Assembly: GCA_049999805.1 (NCBI GenBank)
Contig: JBNGIO010006406.1
Location: 161,129-225,128, forward strand
Length of the DNA: 64,000 nt
From: Folioceros fuciformis
Taxonomy: Eukaryota > Anthocerotophyta > Anthocerotopsida > Anthocerotales
Direction of reading: 5' to 3'
Shown: in pieces, positions 45,762-56,487 of the stretch
Position numbering within the stretch: position 1 is the first letter of the stretch
How the letters are laid out: the number at the start of each line of letters is the position of its first letter
Position numbers and translations under genes: made by a program
The notes under the pieces: model-generated
Databases searched by the model: none
The model's input: only the letters and a program-made list of their open reading frames with translations
Told to the model about the DNA's origin: nothing

Positions 45762-47228
45762 TCAAAAAACCGGAGAATTAACAACCGTTTCCAGTTCTCT
45801 CGTTTCCGTGTCTGCGGCAGGAGCAGTGGGAACCTTGGGCTGTAAGTCGATGAATTCGTTGGACTTGCGTGCAAGATGGGCTATGCTCACTCTTCCCGTT
45901 CTCTTGATGTAGTCAGCAACAGCTTGCATCTCCTCTGGAGAAATGTAAATGAATTTTCCTCTATCATCCATCACTCCTGATAGTCTCCCTGTGAAGTGAA
46001 ATAGCAGCCGTCAGTGCTCATATCTGTGTATGGCAATGTCATTTCTTTTTCTTTGAAACTCCGGGCAACAAAAGACATGACTCACCTATTTGCTCCAGTT
46101 CTTGGATCCGGTTGATGCAATCCTGAGACTTCATCTTAAACTCCCCAGCTAAGTCTTCTATGCCGACACATTTCTGCTCCTGTACATATACAAAAACAAG
46201 TCAACTTGCATGGCAACTTGTCCTGCCATACTTTAAGAATCATCAGGGCATGACAGCATTCCCATACCTTGATAAACTCCACGAAATCGTTTAAAAGACT
46301 TTGTGTCTCAGCTTCTTCCGCCGCTAGGGTACCTTCATTTTCTACAGAGAACGCCCCCTTCCACTTCTCAAACTCCTCATTGGCTGCTGCTTCCTCTTTT
46401 TCTTTCTGCAGTCGAGCCGCTTCTTCCTGTTCCACACAACTGGTAAGCAACAAACGCAGAACTGCTTTCGCAAGCACCATCTTGCACAAGGAAATGTATC
46501 CATACCTTACGCTGCTCTTCGGCTTCCCTCTCCAAATCTTTTTTTCGTCGCATCTCTGCATAGTGGTCTGCTTTCTCCTGCCTGCTCTCTCTAGCCAAAG
46601 CTTCTGCCTGCATCAGGAAAGAGAGCTCAGGATCCGGACTGCAGCCGAATTCTGGACCCCATGCCCAGATGCAAAGCTCTCGTACACCGAAATCCTCACC
46701 TGCCTCCTGGCCGCGTTTTCTTGCTTCTTGGCATCCTTCTTCCTAGCGTTTTTCGCCACGTAATATCCACCATCCCCTTGCCCCTGCTCTTCTTCTTCCT
46801 CAGCCTCTCCACTTCCTTCACCTGCAAGTAGACCAACGGGCTTAGGGTAGACTACACACAAACAGCTCCACAACAACCTCTCGGCAAGAGAACAGCATCT
46901 ACACCAGAAGTAGAAGCCGCGGCTGCTGCTGCTGCCGTCGCTCCTGGTCTCCTTCGCATCCGCTGCGTGCCCCTGGTTGCTGGCCCCCGTGCAACAGCAG
47001 GACCGGGAGCGCCATCCACCCTCTCCGCATCCTGTGCAGTGCATCCCGCAAACAGTCACCACCTTGCTCCACGAAAATGCTTCCTCATACTTCTCTCACA
47101 TCTCCATCCACAAATACCTCGTCAGAACCAGGGACGTCAACGGTACTAGGATGAGATTGGCCGCGCCATCTCCTCACGCCAAGCACCAGCAGCACCACGA
47201 ACAACACCAACCCAACTAAAGGAAGCAT
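45762..47228 (-). CDS. DDRGK1: DDRGK domain-containing protein 1 (UFBP1)
   Basis: ER-membrane adaptor of the UFMylation E3 ligase complex, working with UFL1 in ribosome-associated quality control and ER-phagy. Seven exons (47228-47118, 47031-46905, 46821-46700, 46607-46506, 46426-46268, 46179-46086, 45988-45762) sum to 942 bases, 313 residues. The N-terminus is a single transmembrane helix ([15 protein letters not shown]). A disordered Ala/Arg/Glu-rich stretch and a long charged helix follow ([35 protein letters not shown]). The C-terminal winged-helix DDRGK domain has [51 protein letters not shown] and [18 protein letters not shown]. Length matches plant orthologues. The name-giving DDRGK motif is intact. 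Confidence 0.96.
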
Positions 47229-47739
47229 GGTTTTCCAGCAATGGAAAGGAGGAGCGCAATGCCAATTCCTGATCCCGATGGTGAGTTTTCCTGTAGCCAC
47301 TCGGTTTCGAGGCACGGTCGATCAAGTTACGGATATACCATGTTCATAGAAGCTTTCCTTGCAACTCCGATGGTAATGTCACAGCTAGTCTTCTGCCAAC
47401 ACCACTGCCAGCCGGCGCGGAACGCGAATTTAAACTTGTGGTCTGTGCAGTCCGAGTGTTGTTTAGATTCGCAAAACAGAAGAAATTCCGAGAAATTACA
47501 CGAGGCATCGTCTGCTTGCATCTCGGGGTCGCCCGGCGGGACCCGCGTTCTTGACCTTCCACGCAACATTGGCCTCGCAAAATCAGTTGTCCTGATGTGT
47601 GCGTGTAGGGAATTGTAGGATGTAGGATGGGCAGGTGGCGGGCGACACCAGAATGCCAGGTATTAGGCAGTGGTATGGGTTGTGGAGGTGAAAAGGGGAG
47701 GCAGTGGTGTTGGAGCTGATCTGAGGCAGGTCGGTTCTC
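47229..47739. other. intergenic region, promoter side of DDRGK1
   Basis: Holds the DDRGK1 promoter and 5' leader. A plus-strand frame at 47241-47618 has no recognisable domain and is not called. Confidence 0.5.
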
Positions 47740-48410
47740 CTGCCCATTGAGAAATCCGGTATGGGCTGGACAGAGCTGTCCGATAGTATGGGCTTCACGA
47801 CGACCCCATTATATCGTGCCGGAGCTCTGGGATATCGATGTGGTGGACATGTTCAGTACTTCCTTCTCTTCAGGGAACTGGAGGCTGAGCCTCGGATCTA
47901 ACAATAGAAGGGAGGAATCCTTTTGGCTTAGTTTCTGAGCCCACTCCACCAGGTCGACTTTCTTCGAGGGAAAGTCCTGGTTCACTACGCCTCTTCCACT
48001 CACAAGCTCCAGGAGGACGATGCCGAAGGAGCGTACTCTGCTTTGGTCATGTCGGAAAGTTTCAAGGATGTCAACTGGACAGTCAGTGTGTTTACATAGT
48101 ATGCAGCAGCGAGCCTGTGAAGGGTTTAGGGTGGAGCAAGATACCCCTTATGGCCCCGTGGTGATATGGGTGTTGGCCAACATCATCGTACAGGCTTGCA
48201 ACTCCAAAATCTGCTACCCGGGCATGGAAGTCCCTGATGTTGATAGGTTTCACGTCACAGTGAATCATACGTTTGAAGTACCGTATACGGTACTTGGATT
48301 CATCATGGAGGTAGACTAGTCCACTGGCACTCCACGGAAACCTGTAGAGTACCTGTCTAGGGGATTTTCCGGCAAGAAATCCAGGCCTGCATTGTGCTTG
48401 CATTCTGTGC
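47740..48410 (-). pseudogene. truncated inverted duplicate of the LRR-malectin receptor kinase (kinase C-lobe)
   Basis: On the minus strand from about 48405 the sequence gives GLVYLHDESKY, MIHCDVKP, ADFGVASLYDD, then FGIVLLELVSGRG, VDLVEWAQKLSQKDSS, DPRLSLQFPEEKEVLNM and PILSDSS, in the same order as the kinase at 44308-45239 of the neighbouring gene on the opposite strand. The intron between the APE segment and the next exon is also recognisable (around 48070-48140, shared CTGCTGCATACT), so this is a DNA-level duplicate and not a retrocopy. It has an insertion in the catalytic loop, frameshifts, a lost APE motif and a deletion between the KEVLNM and DIPEL segments. Extracellular and N-lobe parts are missing. 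Not expected to make a kinase. Confidence 0.88.
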
Positions 48411-49727
48411 AGATTCAGGAGTCTGTCTCACCCAGACAATGCAGGAGAATTCAGACACGCTAGCTTTTACAGCATGAGTTTGTATGTGGAAGCGACCCAG
48501 ATTTTAAGTGGTAAGAGATCACCCCTTTCCCAGGAAGGCCGCTGACGACCATTTTCACTTGTCAGCCACAATACAAGTCTTGCCCGAAGAATCGTTTTCA
48601 CATTTGGTTGGAGGCACAATCTGGAGCTTCAAGTCGGGTGGTTGAGCCAAGTAGATCTGCCAGTTCGGATGAACAAATTCCCAGTTCTGCATATGTAACA
48701 CAACACGGAAATATTGTAAGAGGATCTGTGTGGCTGAATGTCGAGCGGGGAATTCGACAGGCCACGCTTCCACCTCTACGGAACGAAAGCTGTAGCGACA
48801 ACGGGAAGCCTCAGTCCAAGAAAGAGTGATGATAAACAGGCCCAACAAATTAGGGCAGCAGATTTTGACTAGCATTCATGGTAAGGAGGTGTATTACGGG
48901 AGCACAGACCGTGTTCACATTGTGCATCATTTTATTGTCATGGTCCACTTGTTTTTGTAGTTTTGTTTTCCCTTCGAGAGGTAAAGAGGGGCAAGTAGAT
49001 TGCTGGCCATAGAGAAGCTCCTTCTGGGGTGCATCTGATCCTTGTGGGAGAGGCTTTCTTGTGGCTCGCTCTCGGATCATTTCCAGTCTCATCTCAATCC
49101 TCATCAATTTGAGACTACGACTCTAAGAAGGCTGTGCAATCAAGTCGCATTGGGGCTTTTGGGCTTAAGTCTTACCCAGACTAGGTCACTATGTAGGTGG
49201 ACATAGAAAACGCCTTCAACACAATATCTAGGGCAGCTATTTGGGATGGGCCCCCGTCAATTCCTTTGAGTTTCATTCTTGCTTTGCTATTTGAAGATAT
49301 CTCTTCTAATCACTCTTCTTTGTAATTTTCCTCTAAGAGGGGGAATAGATGAATTATTAAACTTTTTCCGCATCAGTTATCCTAGCACAGATATTTCTCC
49401 ACCTCGTGGGAACTACGAGATCGCTCCAAGGATGCCGAAAGCATGTGAAGGCCCCCAGCCGCATAGATAGTTCAATGATTCAATATTCCAAAATGGTATT
49501 TTTTTGATGAGAATAAAAAGATTCTAATCTTTTACGAGATTAATCCTTCTACATCCTTAAAAAACTCCTCATACATTATCTGAATGTAGGTAAGTGTATG
49601 TGACAAAGTGTAAGAAAATATAGTAAAATTTAGTCAATTAAACTTAAATAAGAAACTTAATCTTGCAGTATCAGTCAGCCATAACCCCCCGTTACACAAA
49701 ACAGAATTCATACTAGTTTTTTTATCA
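48411..49727. other. gene-free region left of the plastid-derived cluster
   Basis: Opposite-strand frames of about 65-105 codons overlap at 48555-48875 without a recognisable motif. From 49480 the sequence becomes AT-rich with short inverted repeats. I see no gene. The composition change marks the border to the repeat-rich right part. Confidence 0.45.
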
Positions 49728-50610
49728 GCGGGTATAGTTTAGTGGTAAAAGTGTGATCCTTTATTGCTTCGATGGCATGGCAAGTAGATCTAGTAAGCGT
49801 AAGAAATAATAATCACTACAATAGAAATATGGGAAAATGTAGGTAAATGTAGTGCGTAATAGCTCACTGATCAAGCGCTCTTGCGCCGAAAAGACCAAAC
49901 CCTTTGCGTGGGCCCGCCGTGCTTCTCTCGCAGCCGGCACCGAAACAGTTAAATAGCTTATGCTCCTAGAACAGAAGCCTTTTGAAGTGTGGATATGAAG
50001 TGTAGAGTTAACATAAGAGCGTTTTGTAAAACATAATGCTCAATAATGCTCATTGGGCTTCTTTCACCCTGCTTCATACCGTCATTGCTTCTTCTCTAAG
50101 AAAAGGAGTTTGACGAAATAGGAATAGATAAAATTGAAACAGACTGCCGGTGATAAGCAGGAGGAAGTGAGAGCGAAATGGGAGTAGCCTATCCAATAGG
50201 ATTCGAACCTACATCATAGGTTTAGAAGACGAATTTTTTCCTAAAATTGGGGCAAGCCATAAGCCTTTGCTATTCCTTTATTAACCAATCAATCACTTAT
50301 TCTTATTCCGGTATGATATTCACATTCGAGTGCAATGCTCTGACCTCTGAGCTAAACAGGCTTGTCTTTTTTTTCTTGCAAAAAATGAAAATATTTTTTA
50401 TTGGATTTATTTTTATCAAAAAAGAAATAGGCCCCAAGTCAAAAAAGTTATTGCATGAGGTTTTAGTAGCATTGGGAGAGAAAGAAAGTAAGAGCTGAAA
50501 AGTGCGGTTGGATCACAATTTCTCAATTTCAACTTTTTGAAGGAAAAATGACTTTAAATCTTTGTGTAATGGCTCCTAATGCTTATGGTTCTAATTATCT
50601 TCGTCCCCAA
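49728..50610. mobile_element. mosaic of plastid-derived fragments (NUPT-like)
   Basis: Seven short pieces of plastid type lie within 900 bases in scrambled order: the 5' exon of trnG-UCC (49728-49757, GCGGGTATAGTTTAGTGGT); a 23S rRNA piece (49851-49890, GCGTAATAGCTCACTGATC); a 16S rRNA piece (50141-50170, ACTGCCGGTGATAAGC); the 3' half of trnR-UCU in reverse (about 50187-50230); trnT-UGU remnants in reverse (about 50307-50362); the 16S rRNA 3' end type GTGCGGTTGGATCAC (50498-50516); and the atpE start MTLNLCV (from 50548). In plastid genomes these are not adjacent. Each match is from memory and short; together they are hard to explain otherwise. No functional tRNA or rRNA remains. Confidence 0.72.
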
Positions 50611-50799
50611 TGTGTATATGTCAGTAATAATAGTTTTTTTCTTTGAAGAAAAATAGGAAAAAAATTCATTCTTTTTTTCTTTCTATAGTTTAATATAGAA
50701 AAGCCGAAAAAACAAAAAAAATGAGCTTTTGGGCTTTGGTGGGCAATTGATGAACCTCATTCCTTTTACCCCTTCATTCTATAGCTCACCTTCTCTCCT
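50611..50799. other. AT-rich linker between plastid mosaic and LINE relic
   Basis: T- and A-rich runs with no identifiable feature. It may be further eroded organellar DNA. Confidence 0.4.
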
Positions 50800-52410
50800 C
50801 TACTAGGGAATTTTGTGCGTGATTCAATGGAAGGCACAAGACAGGGTGTTCCATTGGGGCATCTTTATGATGTCTCACTTTAGAGCCCTTTCTCTTACTG
50901 CCTTATTAATTACATCCCTCTATTCTTATATCTCTATGTGGCGAACAATTCTCACATTTTGGGACCAAGTGATACACAAGTGCAGCTTTCAAGCTTTTCT
51001 CCTTAGAGCTAGCTCGTATTGGTCTTAAGGTGAAGTTATCTAAGTGTAGGGTTTGGTCCACTTCTACATGATTGCTTCCTTTGCTCTTCTCGGGAGATGA
51101 AATTACTTCCTCACAAGACCTCCAAGTTTTGGGGGTCATGGTGGGACCTCCAACCTTTGTCCCAGGCTTTGCGAATGCGGCCCTTGAGAAGGACCTAGCC
51201 CATGCAGATGACTTCGGTAATTTAAGAGACCTACATGTGGCTTTCGGAATTCTTTCCTCATGTTTTGCACATCATCCGTTGTACCTTCTTCGAACCCCCT
51301 CTTTGACATTCTTAGCAAGCTAGAGGAGCTTTAACAATATGATCATGTAGGTTTGTGGTGATATGATTGGTCGTGGTACTTTTGAGTATGACATGGGGGA
51401 CCTTGCTTGGCAACATGCATCTCTTTCTATCTTGTTTGGAGGCATTTGTTTGCTAGTAATGGAGATATTGGCACTAGTAGCATTTCTCAAGAGTAGGGTC
51501 CTTTTGCCTCCTACTTTAACTTTCCATTTTCTCATTCATGATGCGTGCATTTTGGAATCTTTCGTCCTTAGTGGTGAGAAGGGTGCCCTCCCTTTGCAGG
51601 TGTCCCTAAGATCGGCTAGGGACTCTCTTTCTTTTGCGGCTAAGACTGCTATGCCTCAATTTTCATCTCTTCTTGCGAGGGGAATTCAGGGGCTCCAAGT
51701 TTCTCTTCTTGAGAAGAATTACGAGTAGATGTAGCTCAATCTTCTTCATGATTCTTTTATCCCCAAGCCTGTTTAGGTGCAAGCTCTTGGCTTGACCAGA
51801 CATTTAGGCTTTCCAAATCGCTCCAACCACATTCTCTATTGCAATGACGTTTTGCCTTGATTTGGTCTAGCCTTTGGCCTGCTCTTTCTCCTCTTGCAGT
51901 TGCGGGGCGCATATAGACAACTTTGGTACTCATCTTGCCCCTTGCCTGATTGGGGGTCAATGAATTACTACACAACGTTGTGTGAAGATGTCATGTTTTT
52001 GTTGGCCAAGGAGGTAGGCTTTGTGCCCCTCAGGGAGCGCCAATACACTTTACTTAATGGCATTTCTCTTCGGGTTGATCTTTTCCTCTTCAAGGAGATA
52101 TATCAAGTTTTTATTGCTAATGTGGTCATAACTAACCCCACACGGGTCACAGCCTATGAGTAGGTTGTTTTCAACTCTCAACGTAGGGCGGCAAAGGGGA
52201 GTGCATTGGTCAAGGTTCATAAGTACAACCCTTTACAGGTTGGACACATCTTTATCGTGCAAGGTATTTTCCAAGTTTTTGAAGTCTTGCGCCAGGGGAT
52301 TCATAAGAGGAAAAATGAGCTTGGTCTTTTCTCTTTCATATATTGTAGCATTTTTCTTGGTAGAGGTTTCCATTGCTCTATAACAAGCATTGGCTAATGC
52401 CATATATAAG
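50800..52410 (+). mobile_element. decayed non-LTR (LINE-like) retrotransposon, 3' part
   Basis: Several plus-strand frames read in order like the thumb and C-terminal part of a bryophyte-type LINE reverse transcriptase ORF2. A segment resembling the RxGxPL...HFRALSLTAL motif lies at 50830-50915. LQVLGVMVGPPTFVPGFAN with LHVAFGILSSCFAHHPLYLL follows at 51115-51300. QLRYS-like, YTTLCEDVMFLLAKEVGFVP and LRVDLFLFKEIYQVFIANVV lie at 51890-52160, and KVHKYNPLQVGH at 52205-52260. Stops and frameshifts interrupt it at least four times and the endonuclease and catalytic YADD region are missing or unrecognisable. It is a 5'-truncated, inactive copy. Confidence 0.7.
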
Positions 52411-53040
52411 ACGTTAGCAATGGCAGATTGGGCAACATCAACAACTCTAGTGCTTGGTAAAGCCTTTCTTCTCCCACCAAACCATGATGTTTTAGGTGGT
52501 CTTGGTAGTGATTAGGCTTTGAGGGGTTAACCCCTAGTTTATCTCCCTCTCTCTAGGGTTAGATGGATTTTTCCATCTTGATTTTCTAAAATAAATCATA
52601 TTATTTAAAGGTAGATAAAATTATCAAATAGGATTAAAATTTTAATAAGTTCCTCCCAAAATGCATAATTATAATTAATTACTTCCTTATTATAATTTTA
52701 ATGTATATATAAAACAAAGCTATGTAGGATATTTTAGTTAATTCATGAATCCTTCATAGAAAATTTGAGCACCAATCTACAGGGAAGAGGAGACATCCCA
52801 CCATAATAGTTCACGGCCATGCTGATCTTAGCTAGAGTCTAAGGAGTGCCATTGCGATGTAATTTGGGTAGAAGAATAATTTAGACAAGATTGATTGGGT
52901 TTCATCATTTGATCATAAGTGTTCACAGATCGGTTTGTTTTCCCTTGTCTCGATTGGCTTTTGATCATCAGTAGCCAAAGATCGGCTTGTTTTCCCTTGT
53001 CTTAAACACAACAATGGTTGGCAAAGCTTGGAATCGACTT
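52411..53040. other. AT-rich spacer with degenerate minisatellite-like units
   Basis: Very AT-rich at 52580-52750. From about 52920 two longer units containing GATCGGCTTGTTTTCCCTTG appear; a related unit with GATCATCAGTAGCCA recurs near 53750. These look like diverged relatives of the tandem repeat that follows. No gene seen. Confidence 0.5.
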
Positions 53041-53068
53041 GTTTCTCCTTTGTCTCATGAACTAAACA

Positions 53069-53500
53069 ATCTGGCATCGACTTCCTTCTTCGTCATCCCA
53101 TGAACAAAACAATCTGGCATCGACTTCCTTCTTCGTCGTCCCATGAACAGAACAATCTGGCATCGACTTCCTTCTTCGTCGTCCCATGAACAGAACAATC
53201 TGGCATCGACTTCCTTCTTCGCCGTCCCATGAACAAAACAATCTGGCATCGACTTCCTTCTTCGCCGTCCCATGAACAAAACAATCTGGCATCGACTTCC
53301 TTCTTCGTCGTCCCATGAACAAAACAATCTGGCATCGACTTCCTTCTTCGTCGTCCCATGAACAAAACAATCTGGCATCGACTTTCTTCTTCGTCGTCCC
53401 ATGAACAAACCAATCTGGCACCGACTTCCTTCTTCGTCGTCTCATGAACAAAACAGCCAGGCATCGACTTCTTCTTTGTCTCATGAGCGGAACGTCTTCT
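53069..53500. repeat. 43-base minisatellite, about 9-10 copies
   Basis: A unit beginning CTGGCATCGACTTCCTTC recurs at 53071, 53114, 53157, 53200, 53243, 53286, 53329, 53372 and 53415, exactly 43 bases apart, then degrades with deletions to about 53600. Because 43 leaves remainder one after division by three, each minus-strand frame cycles through the same three peptides and all three frames stay open for over 100 codons. That makes long Arg/Lys/Cys-rich frames which are repeat artefacts. Spacing without unique spacers excludes a CRISPR array. Confidence 0.95.
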
Positions 53501-54395
53501 TTGTCTCATGAGCGAAAGTCTGGCATCAACTTGCTTCTTTGTCTCATGGACAGAACAGCCTGACATTGACTTGTTTCTTGTTTCCCCTTTGTCTGATGAA
53601 TAGGACAGCTTGGCATGATGGCATGAACTTATTTCTGCTTTGTCTCCTCTACCCTCCACAGTCTATTTGTCTCATATAGCCTACAGAACCTATTTGTCTC
53701 ATCCTGCCTACACTAGGTTGTGTTCAACGTGCTTGCCAGGGCTGGTTGATCATCAGTAGCCAGACATCGACTTGTCCTTCCTTATCTAAGACCGCAGCAA
53801 GGTCTTTCTTGTATGAGACAACGTAGCCATCGTCAGCGGTATTCGACGCGGATCATTAGCCTTATGAGACGTCAGTCGCAGTTGACAGCACATCAATTGC
53901 AACAGGCTTAGGGAGAACTTCAGGGTCTAACCGTGGTGGTGCATTGCAGTAGACTAGGCCCGAAGCTACCAGACTAGACCCGAAGCTGACAGACTGTGGT
54001 CAACTCTGGTGGAGGCCATACCCAAGATCCAACAACACCATTCTCGTCTGGCGAGATCATCCGAGATCTGCTACTACTACAGTGAACATACGGGCACAGG
54101 TTGGGAGTGAGAAGCGAGCAGGGATCGTTGACAGGAAGAACTTCTGTTGGCTTGATCACATACTGATGTCAAGACTTTGACCAGACTTCGCGTCTAGAAG
54201 ACACTTTGGAACATGTGACAAGCAATTTTCCAGACCATGACCCGACCTTCCCATCTCCCCGGAACAATGGTTTGAAGATGAGCAAGCCAACCACAACGCC
54301 AATGAGACTAACCAGTTCACACCTCACTTCTCTCAGCTTCAAGAATTGGCCTTGATGACGAGAGAAAAACTCAACTGGGGATTCCCCATCCGTGG
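53501..54395. other. spacer with decayed repeat units
   Basis: Diverged minisatellite units continue to about 53760. The remainder has no clear reading frame or repeat. Minus-strand frames at 53974-54402 carry no recognised motif but could be an eroded end of the PPR pseudogene. Confidence 0.4.
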
Positions 54396-54399
54396 ACAT

Positions 54400-55420
54400 C
54401 ACTCATGTACTTGCAAGGAAGTCCATCAGAGGGTCACAACAAGCTGGGCGGGAGGTGATACGGTTTGAAAAACTTAGCAGCCAAGCTGGGCAGCTGTGGG
54501 ACTGTGTCCCCCATTCACCACAACGATTGCTGGCATAATGCAGATTCAGGAGTGCAGTGATTTGCTCCCGTTCTTCGAACCGACCATGGATCTTCCTCAA
54601 AATCCGCGACACCAGATGCTTGTGGGACAACTTTGGAAACACATCTTCTGCATCCTTCATGCACCTACACTTGGCATAAACAAGAAACAGAGAGATTATG
54701 ACCAATAACTCAGACCCACAACCTAGCCGTGCCTGTTGCATGGGTGTACCTCTCTTCTGCAAGGACACCAGTTTGACAACATTATCAACAACAAGTGCTC
54801 CCTTCTCCTCTTCTACGAGGGTGGCATGTGCTTCAGCGCACTTACCAAGGTGCTTGCTAAGGGTTGTTCCCCTTGTCTTGGGGCAGATGGGTTTTTCTCT
54901 TTTTCGTAATCAAGTTTCATGACACTTGCCAAGTTGCAGGAATTTGGCAGGGCACCTTGTTCCCACATCTGGGGATACATCTGCAAAGCTTTTTCCCTTT
55001 GCTGATAATGAACATGTGGTATGAGAATGCTGTCGAGTCCCGATGGCTCGTCCACCATGGCCAGGACAAATTGCCTGCATCCGTACAGGAGCACACATGT
55101 ATGTACATACAAGATTCAGCGTGAGGGTTTCAGATGAAGAGAACGGGTGAGTGTTTCTTTTGTTTCTCGAAGTTTCCAAGCATGCGAAATTTCATCGCAT
55201 CAGACATGAGTACCAACGGCTGCTCTTTCAATCCACAGGGAGACTCTGAGAGGTGAGGGATGACAGAGGAAAATTCATTTACATTTCTCTGAAGGGGATG
55301 CTGTATTTTGCTGGCTACGTCAAGAGGACGGCAACAGTGAACATAACCCATGTTGCACACACCAAGGAATTCATCGACTTCCAGCCACTGCTCCCACCAC
55401 AGGAAAGGAAACACGTGATT
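54400..55420 (-). pseudogene. PPR (pentatricopeptide repeat) protein pseudogene
   Basis: Minus-strand segments in order from 55414 downwards read like plant PLS/P-class PPR repeats. NVNEFSSVI with CGLKEQPLVLMSDAMKF lies at about 55220-55320. EKALQMYPQMWEQGALPNS lies at about 54930-55000. VYAKCRCMKDAEDVFPKLSHK lies at about 54640-54700, the last being the classic VYAKCGxMxDAxxVFxxM repeat. They fall in different frames with stops in between, and no intact protein of more than about 120 codons remains. Intact PPR proteins act in organellar RNA processing and editing; this copy cannot. Confidence 0.75.
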
Positions 55421-56487
55421 TAGAAACTGTTGTGAATTTCTCCGGTTTCTTGAGCATATTCCTGATCTGTATCAGACAAAAGAATCCAAACCTTGGCGCC
55501 ATGGAATGTGTGCTTTTGAGACTGGAGACTCTGAAGGACATGCGTTTGGCAGGTGCGTGTTATCAAGAGACAGTACGTACTCTCGAATGGATGTCGCACA
55601 CGAAACGTGTTTCCACAAATAGAGATCGGGCAATCGAGACACCGAAAAGCAGCCCTTGAAGCTATCGGGGCCTGCAGGCAACAAGTATATAGAATAGAGG
55701 GCCTAATGATTTCCTACCGTATTCAGGCATCAAGAGCTACAATTCTCTAACTAACCTAGGCTTCAAAGGAATCATCCGAGAGGAGATTCCTCGGAGACAA
55801 GAGACGAGAGATCCGTCTTCGATAGCAGCCACCAGCTGCCTACTTGGGAGGCTCTTTCGGGCTCAGCATCAATCTGCGATTCGGCACCGGCTACGGACAT
55901 AGGAAGCAGGCAGGTCGTCTGGGGAAAAACCCAGGGAAGAAAAGCAAGCTCTATGCAAGTCAGACTCATTCAATGTGCTGCTGTAGCGTTTGTTTAGGGT
56001 TTGGTAGTTTTGCTCAGAACTGTCATCAGGGCAGAGAAATGCTGGTCTAGTCCGGGTGTTCAAATTCGTAGGGCCGGGAAGTGTCTTAATTTGGTGTCTG
56101 GCGAAAGCGGGATAGATTGGCTTGGTTGGCGGTGTTGTGTCCAACATGCACTCAAGTCACTCAACAACGCCATGTACCTAGGTTCATAATAGGTAGTGTG
56201 TTGTTCCGTGGTAATGACAGCCACTTTGCGCTTGCACGAGAGTAATTGTGGCTCAGCTGGTGGTGCTCGGGCGGCCTTGAGGGTTTGTAATCAGCTACGT
56301 TGAACTTGGGCTTAATTGTTGCTGGCAGGTGCGGGCACAGCTGCGGGAGCACGGGAAGGGGATGGTAGAATCGGCGCAGGGCCGGTTGTGGTGAGGCGAA
56401 GGGGAATTGATCGCTCGCCCGCGAGCCAGAGCAGTCACTGCCTGCAATATTGGATTGTGGTGAAGGCTTCGGGGTCGGGAACCAAAC
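55421..56487. other. intergenic region before the UBX-domain gene
   Basis: No supported coding sequence. It contains the promoter and 5' leader of the downstream gene; a long minus-strand frame at 56161-56889 lies antisense to its first exon and is rejected. Confidence 0.5.

Noticed and set aside
48555-48875. Possible extra exons of the inverted kinase duplicate
   Set aside because: No segment matches the LRR, malectin or N-lobe parts of the intact gene.
49728-50370. Functional tRNA genes
   Set aside because: Only partial tRNA pieces are present; none can fold into a complete cloverleaf.
53069-53500. Possible CRISPR-like array
   Set aside because: The repeats are contiguous without unique spacers and the DNA is eukaryotic.
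53055-53659. Long Arg/Lys/Cys-rich minus-strand proteins of up to 188 residues
   Set aside because: They are products of a 43-base minisatellite that is open in every frame; no gene signals surround them.
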